NCBI GenBank assembly: GCA_012523605.1 | Contig: JAAYTY010000065.1 | Coordinates: forward strand, 1-19,387 | Source: Candidatus Fermentibacterota bacterium | GTDB lineage: Bacteria > Fermentibacterota > Fermentibacteria > Fermentibacterales > Fermentibacteraceae | Length of the DNA: 19,387 bases | Reading direction: 5' to 3' | Shown: in pieces, positions 16,802 to 19,387 of the stretch | Layout of the letters: each line of letters opens with the position of its first letter | Numbering within the stretch: the first letter of the stretch is position 1 | The notes under the pieces: model-generated | What the model saw: the letters and a program-made list of their open reading frames with translations, nothing else | Database searches by the model: none | What the model was told of the DNA's origin: nothing | Made by a program: the position numbers and the translations under genes

Positions 16802-18034
16802 TCAGAAGATGCTCTTGTAGGCGATGATCACGCCGGCGACGCCCGTGAGCACCGCGAGGTAGTCCTGCCACCAGACCAGGATCTTCCTCGGCACTTCGAT
16901 CACAGAGCCCGGCGGCAGAGGGCCGGCCTCGTCCGGATCGTCCTCTTCTCCGCCGGGCAGGGTCACCGACACGCCCGAGCGGGAACCTTCGTTGGTGAGG
17001 CCGCCCGCGAGCGCTATGTAGTACCATGCATCGCTGCCCGCGACCCATGGGAACACCCCGGGGGCCTGCACGAAACCGGTGACAGCTATGCTGTTGGTGG
17101 ATCCGGGGCATATCACCCTGTCTCCGGGAAGCAGCGTCATCCGGGAGGGGTGCGCGCCGGCGGGAAGCCGGACGAGCGAGCCGTCATCGGAGCGTCTCTC
17201 GATATAAACGCTGTCCGGAACGGCCCAGGGGGCTATGCCTCCCGCTCTGGCGATGCACTGAGCGACAGTCTCCCCCTCCAGATACTCCATGACTGTGCGC
17301 GAGCCCTCGATCCAGGAGCCGCTCTCGGCCCTGTCGAGGGGGAAGGGCCCCCTTGCGAAAACAGCGCCCGACACCTCTACGAAAGCCGTCGCCGGCGGCA
17401 CGTGGATCATGTCGCCCGGCGCGAGAAGCGGATTGCAGGACATGTCGCCGTCGAGCCTGAACCTGGAGAAGTCCACGACGGTGCAGTCACCCGACTGATG
17501 GCGGATCTCCACGCGGGTCAGCGAAGCGCCTGGGCCCAGTCCTCCGGCCGAGTTTATGGCATCGCTGAGCCTGTTCGTGCCCGCCACGTTCACGATTCCC
17601 GGGTTCAGCACCTCTCCGGTCACGGGAATCCTCGAAACCCTCACGCCTGCCAAACCGGCCTCCGGCCTTACGCCTCGGCATCTGGAGGAGACCGCCGCCA
17701 CTACATTGTCGGAGGCCTGTTCGAGCGTGAGTCCTCCTGCCTGGACCCCGCCCACGAAGGGTATCACCACCGAGCCGTCGGGCATCACCTGGAGATAGAT
17801 CACCGATGCGCCCCCGGCCGGGAAGAAGCCCGTCGGGAGCCCGCCTTCCGCGGAGAGCCAGAGGATGTCGCCGGGACCCACCATGTACTCGCCGGGATCG
17901 ACGGGTGAGGACATGGCGACCGGAGCGGGGGCTTCGTACTCCACCGACGCCATCATCCCGCCCCCCTGCTGGGCGGCGGCGGCGCCCGTCCAGAGGAACA
18001 GGCCGCATGCCAGGATTGCCGCAAACATCGTCAT
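16802..18034 (-). CDS. OPX-family polysaccharide export protein with SLBB domains
   Basis: A 410-residue exported protein. A signal peptide (1-21, ending GAAAA) leads to the poly_export domain (about 47-125; YMVGPGDILWLSAEGG and LQVMPDGSVVIPFVGGVQAG). SLBB-like beta-grasp repeats follow near 136-215 (VTGEVLNPGIVNV), 218-310 (VSGAVFARGPFPL) and 316-384 (VTGFVQAPGVFPW), then a C-terminal hydrophobic helix at 388-408 ending IAYKSIF. OPX proteins form the outer-membrane or trans-periplasmic export channel for capsule or exopolysaccharide. An I-L-A-C10 pattern resembles a lipobox but lies only nine residues from the start with no positive charge, so lipidation is doubtful. A second ATG lies at 18028. 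It is paired with the Wzz-like gene; a promoter-like site precedes it. Confidence 0.88.
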   Translation of the reverse strand: MTMFAAILACGLFLWTGAAAAQQGGGMMASVEYEAPAPVAMSSPVDPGEYMVGPGDILWLSAEGGLPTGFFPAGGASVIYLQVMPDGSVVIPFVGGVQAGGLTLEQASDNVVAAVSSRCRGVRPEAGLAGVRVSRIPVTGEVLNPGIVNVAGTNRLSDAINSAGGLGPGASLTRVEIRHQSGDCTVVDFSRFRLDGDMSCNPLLAPGDMIHVPPATAFVEVSGAVFARGPFPLDRAESGSWIEGSRTVMEYLEGETVAQCIARAGGIAPWAVPDSVYIERRSDDGSLVRLPAGAHPSRMTLLPGDRVICPGSTNSIAVTGFVQAPGVFPWVAGSDAWYYIALAGGLTNEGSRSGVSVTLPGGEEDDPDEAGPLPPGSVIEVPRKILVWWQDYLAVLTGVAGVIIAYKSIF

Positions 18035-18043
18035 TCGCCGGCC

Positions 18044-18072
18044 AAACTACCCCTGAACGGCATTGCTGTCAA
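18044..18072 (-). promoter_or_regulatory. Possible sigma-70-type promoter before the OPX gene
   Basis: On the minus strand TTGACA (18072-18067) is followed after exactly 17 bases by TAGTTT (18049-18044). The start site would fall near 18037, almost at the ATG at 18034, implying a leaderless message or use of the second ATG at 18028. The -10 is a weak match. It lies in the 55-bp gap after the ornithine carbamoyltransferase gene and would let the export genes be expressed separately. Confidence 0.4.
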
Positions 18073-18089
18073 CCTGACCGCGTTCCCCG

Positions 18090-19031
18090 CTAGAGAAGTG
18101 TCGCGATCATCAGGGCCTTTATGGTGTGCTTCCTGTTCTCGGCCTCGTCCCAGACCACGGACTGGGGGCCCTCGATGACCTCGACGGTCACCTCGTTGCC
18201 CTTCACCGCAGGCAGACAGTGCATGAAGATGCAGCCGGGATTGCCGGTCTGCTCCATCATCTCCGAGTCCACCCTGAAGGGTGTGAGGAGTTCGATGCGC
18301 TCCTTCAGCCTGTCTTCCTCGCCCATCGAGGCCCACACGTCGGTGTAGATGATGTCGGCGTCGGGAAGGGCTTCCCTGCGGTCGTCGGTCACTCGTATCT
18401 CGCATCCGGTGTCCTCGGCCAGCCTGCGCACGGTTGCCAGGAGCTCCTCCTCGGGCGAGAGCTGCTTCGGCGCGAGGATGGTGCAGTTCATTCCCACGAG
18501 TGCCGAGCCGATCATGAGGCTGTTGGCCATGTTGTTCCTGCCGTCTCCGGCATAGACGAGGTTGAGGCCGGATGTATCTCCGAGCTTCTCCTCGATCGTC
18601 ATGATGTCGGCGAGAACCTGGGTGGGATGGAACCTGTCCGTCAGGGCGTTGTAGACGGGAACCCCGGCATACTCGGACAGAGTCTCGACAGTCTCCTGGC
18701 TGAAGCCCCTGAACATTATCGCGTCGAACATCCTTCCCAGAACCCTCGCCGTGTCCTCTATGCTCTCTTTGGCTCCGAGCTGGATGTCGCTGCTCGAGAG
18801 GAAGACCGGATGCCCCCCCTCCTCGCCGAACGCGGTCTCGAATGCGCACCTCGTCCTCGTGGAGCGCTTCTCGAAGAGCATGGCCAGTGTCATGCCCTGG
18901 AACCTCTGGTGCTTCTGGCCGGTCAGCCTTTCGGCCTTCACGGTGTGGGAGATGTCGAGCAGATGCCTGACCTGTTCGGGTTCGAAGTCGAGAAGGGTCA
19001 GCAGAGAGCGGCCCCTGAGGTTCACGCCCAT
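18090..19031 (-). CDS. argF: Ornithine carbamoyltransferase
   Basis: A 313-residue enzyme that makes citrulline and phosphate from ornithine and carbamoyl phosphate. All family markers are present: carbamoyl-phosphate loop STRTR at 57-61, HPTQ at 135-138, D231-x3-SMG (235-237) for ornithine binding, and HCLP at 271-274 with the catalytic cysteine. The start is ATG 19031, preceded by AAAGGAG seven bases upstream; a start ten codons earlier adds only a non-conserved extension. The anabolic (ArgF) and catabolic (ArcB) forms cannot be told apart from sequence, and no other arginine gene is nearby. The region from 19019 upward, including the first five codons, is repeated in inverted orientation at 19231-19387. 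Confidence 0.93.
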   Translation of the reverse strand: MGVNLRGRSLLTLLDFEPEQVRHLLDISHTVKAERLTGQKHQRFQGMTLAMLFEKRSTRTRCAFETAFGEEGGHPVFLSSSDIQLGAKESIEDTARVLGRMFDAIMFRGFSQETVETLSEYAGVPVYNALTDRFHPTQVLADIMTIEEKLGDTSGLNLVYAGDGRNNMANSLMIGSALVGMNCTILAPKQLSPEEELLATVRRLAEDTGCEIRVTDDRREALPDADIIYTDVWASMGEEDRLKERIELLTPFRVDSEMMEQTGNPGCIFMHCLPAVKGNEVTVEVIEGPQSVVWDEAENRKHTIKALMIATLL

Positions 19032-19129
19032 GAACGGCTCCTTTCTGCCTTGATCGTTCAACGGTAATCCTGCCGGGTCCGCCGAAGATACTCACCCCGG
19101 GACTGGTCGTCAGCAGGTTCTCCCGAACA

Positions 19130-19261
19130 GTATCAGGTTAAAGAAACTTGAGAAACCCTTTCTGATTCACCCTCAAAAACTTATGCGGCACGACCCGGTG
19201 ATTCTGGACGCAGGCTGGTAACCTTCCACCAAGGGTTTCTCAAGTTTCTTTAACCTGATAC
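19130..19261. mobile_element. MITE-like element with the IS1595-type TIRs
   Basis: Perfect 28-bp inverted ends at 19130-19157 and 19234-19261 enclose 76 bases without a gene. The TIR sequence (GTATCAGGTTAAAGAAACTT, then GAGAAACC) is nearly the same as those at 239-268 and 5015-5184. The centre shares short blocks with the others (GGCACGA, GCAGGCTGG) and otherwise differs. The flanks are inverted copies of each other, so a normal direct target duplication is absent. This element lies upstream of the ornithine carbamoyltransferase gene rather than at a gene end. Confidence 0.65.
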
Positions 19262-19285
19262 TGTTCGGGATGATACTGTTCGGGA
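19256..19285 (+). repeat. 15-bp tandem duplication at the MITE outer edge
   Basis: TGATACTGTTCGGGA is present twice in a row (19256-19270 and 19271-19285). It spans the outer end of the TIR and the adjoining flank. The left arm of the inverted duplication has it once. Confidence 0.9.
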
Positions 19286-19374
19286 GAACCTGCTGACGAC
19301 CAGTCCCGGGGTGAGTATCTTCGGCGGACCCGGCAGGATTACCGTTGAACGATCAAGGCAGAAAGGAGCCGTTC

Positions 19375-19387
19375 ATGGGCGTGAACC
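19375..19387 (+). other. Duplicate 5' end of the ornithine carbamoyltransferase gene
   Basis: ATGGGCGTGAACC with AAAGGAG upstream repeats the start of the gene that begins at 19031, now on the plus strand, and is cut by the window edge. It could be the start of a second divergent copy, a truncated copy, or an assembly fold-back; the window cannot tell these apart. Confidence 0.5.

Larger units (their letters stand above)
19019..19387. repeat. Long inverted duplication around a TIR element
   Basis: The left arm 19019-19160 (142 bases) and right arm 19231-19387 (157 bases) are reverse complements, with a 70-base centre (19161-19230). By eye they are identical except for a 15-base tandem duplication present only on the right. 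The arms hold the start of the ornithine carbamoyltransferase gene, its ribosome-binding site, about 98 bases of upstream DNA and the TIR. The right arm runs to the last base of the window, so its full extent is unknown. Confidence 0.9.

Noticed and set aside
15424..16827. A 467-codon open frame on the plus strand through the wzz-like region
   Set aside because: It is antisense to a protein with clear Wzz topology and motif, with no motifs of its own.
19130..19261. The palindromic region as a CRISPR leader or riboswitch upstream of argF
   Set aside because: The same ends occur at the IS and at 5015-5184, so it is a transposable repeat rather than a gene-specific RNA element.

Overview
The window is about 19.4 kb of high-GC, gene-dense bacterial DNA. 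It encodes outer-membrane polysaccharide export (OPX/SLBB protein plus a Wzz-like chain-length protein), a divisome protein and HflKC, so the host looks like a diderm bacterium. The style is typical of an uncultured, FCB-like or other candidate-phylum genome: tightly overlapping genes, NtrC-family regulators, many NTG starts. The phylum cannot be fixed from sequence reading alone.

Layout. (1) 1-268: 3' end of an IS1595-type (ISXO2-like) insertion sequence, comprising the transposase C-terminus, a short tail and the right terminal inverted repeat (TIR). (2) 246-3569, minus strand: a four-gene overlapping operon hflK - hflC - hotdog thioesterase - RmlD-like reductase. The last gene takes its stop codon from the IS end. 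(3) 3657-5006, plus strand: a sigma-54 activator with a degenerate receiver. (4) 5015-5184: a MITE-like element with the same TIRs as the IS, filling the convergent gap. (5) 5184-8880, minus strand: M23 peptidase - GT2 glycosyltransferase - NodU/CmcH-type carbamoyltransferase. (6) 8943-12256, plus strand: an intact NtrC-type response regulator coupled to a receiver-GAF-HD-GYP protein. (7) 12299-13049: a decayed enolase gene. (8) 13064-15556, plus strand: FtsB/DivIC-like protein, a multi-membrane GT-C-like protein and RsgA. (9) 15520-19031, minus strand: ornithine carbamoyltransferase - OPX export protein - Wzz-like protein. (10) 19019-19387: a third TIR element at the centre of a long inverted duplication that includes the first codons of the ornithine carbamoyltransferase gene.

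How it fits together. RmlD-like reductase, GT2, carbamoyltransferase, OPX and Wzz point to synthesis, decoration and export of a surface polysaccharide, although they sit in three separate operons. Two NtrC-family regulators and one predicted c-di-GMP phosphodiesterase provide signalling. HflKC, M23 and FtsB/DivIC concern envelope quality control, wall and division.

The least ordinary items are the enolase pseudogene, which is readable in three frames with internal deletions; the IS1595-derived TIR/MITE family that sits at gene ends; and the inverted duplication at the right edge, which may be biological or an assembly fold-back. I saw no rRNA, tRNA or CRISPR array.
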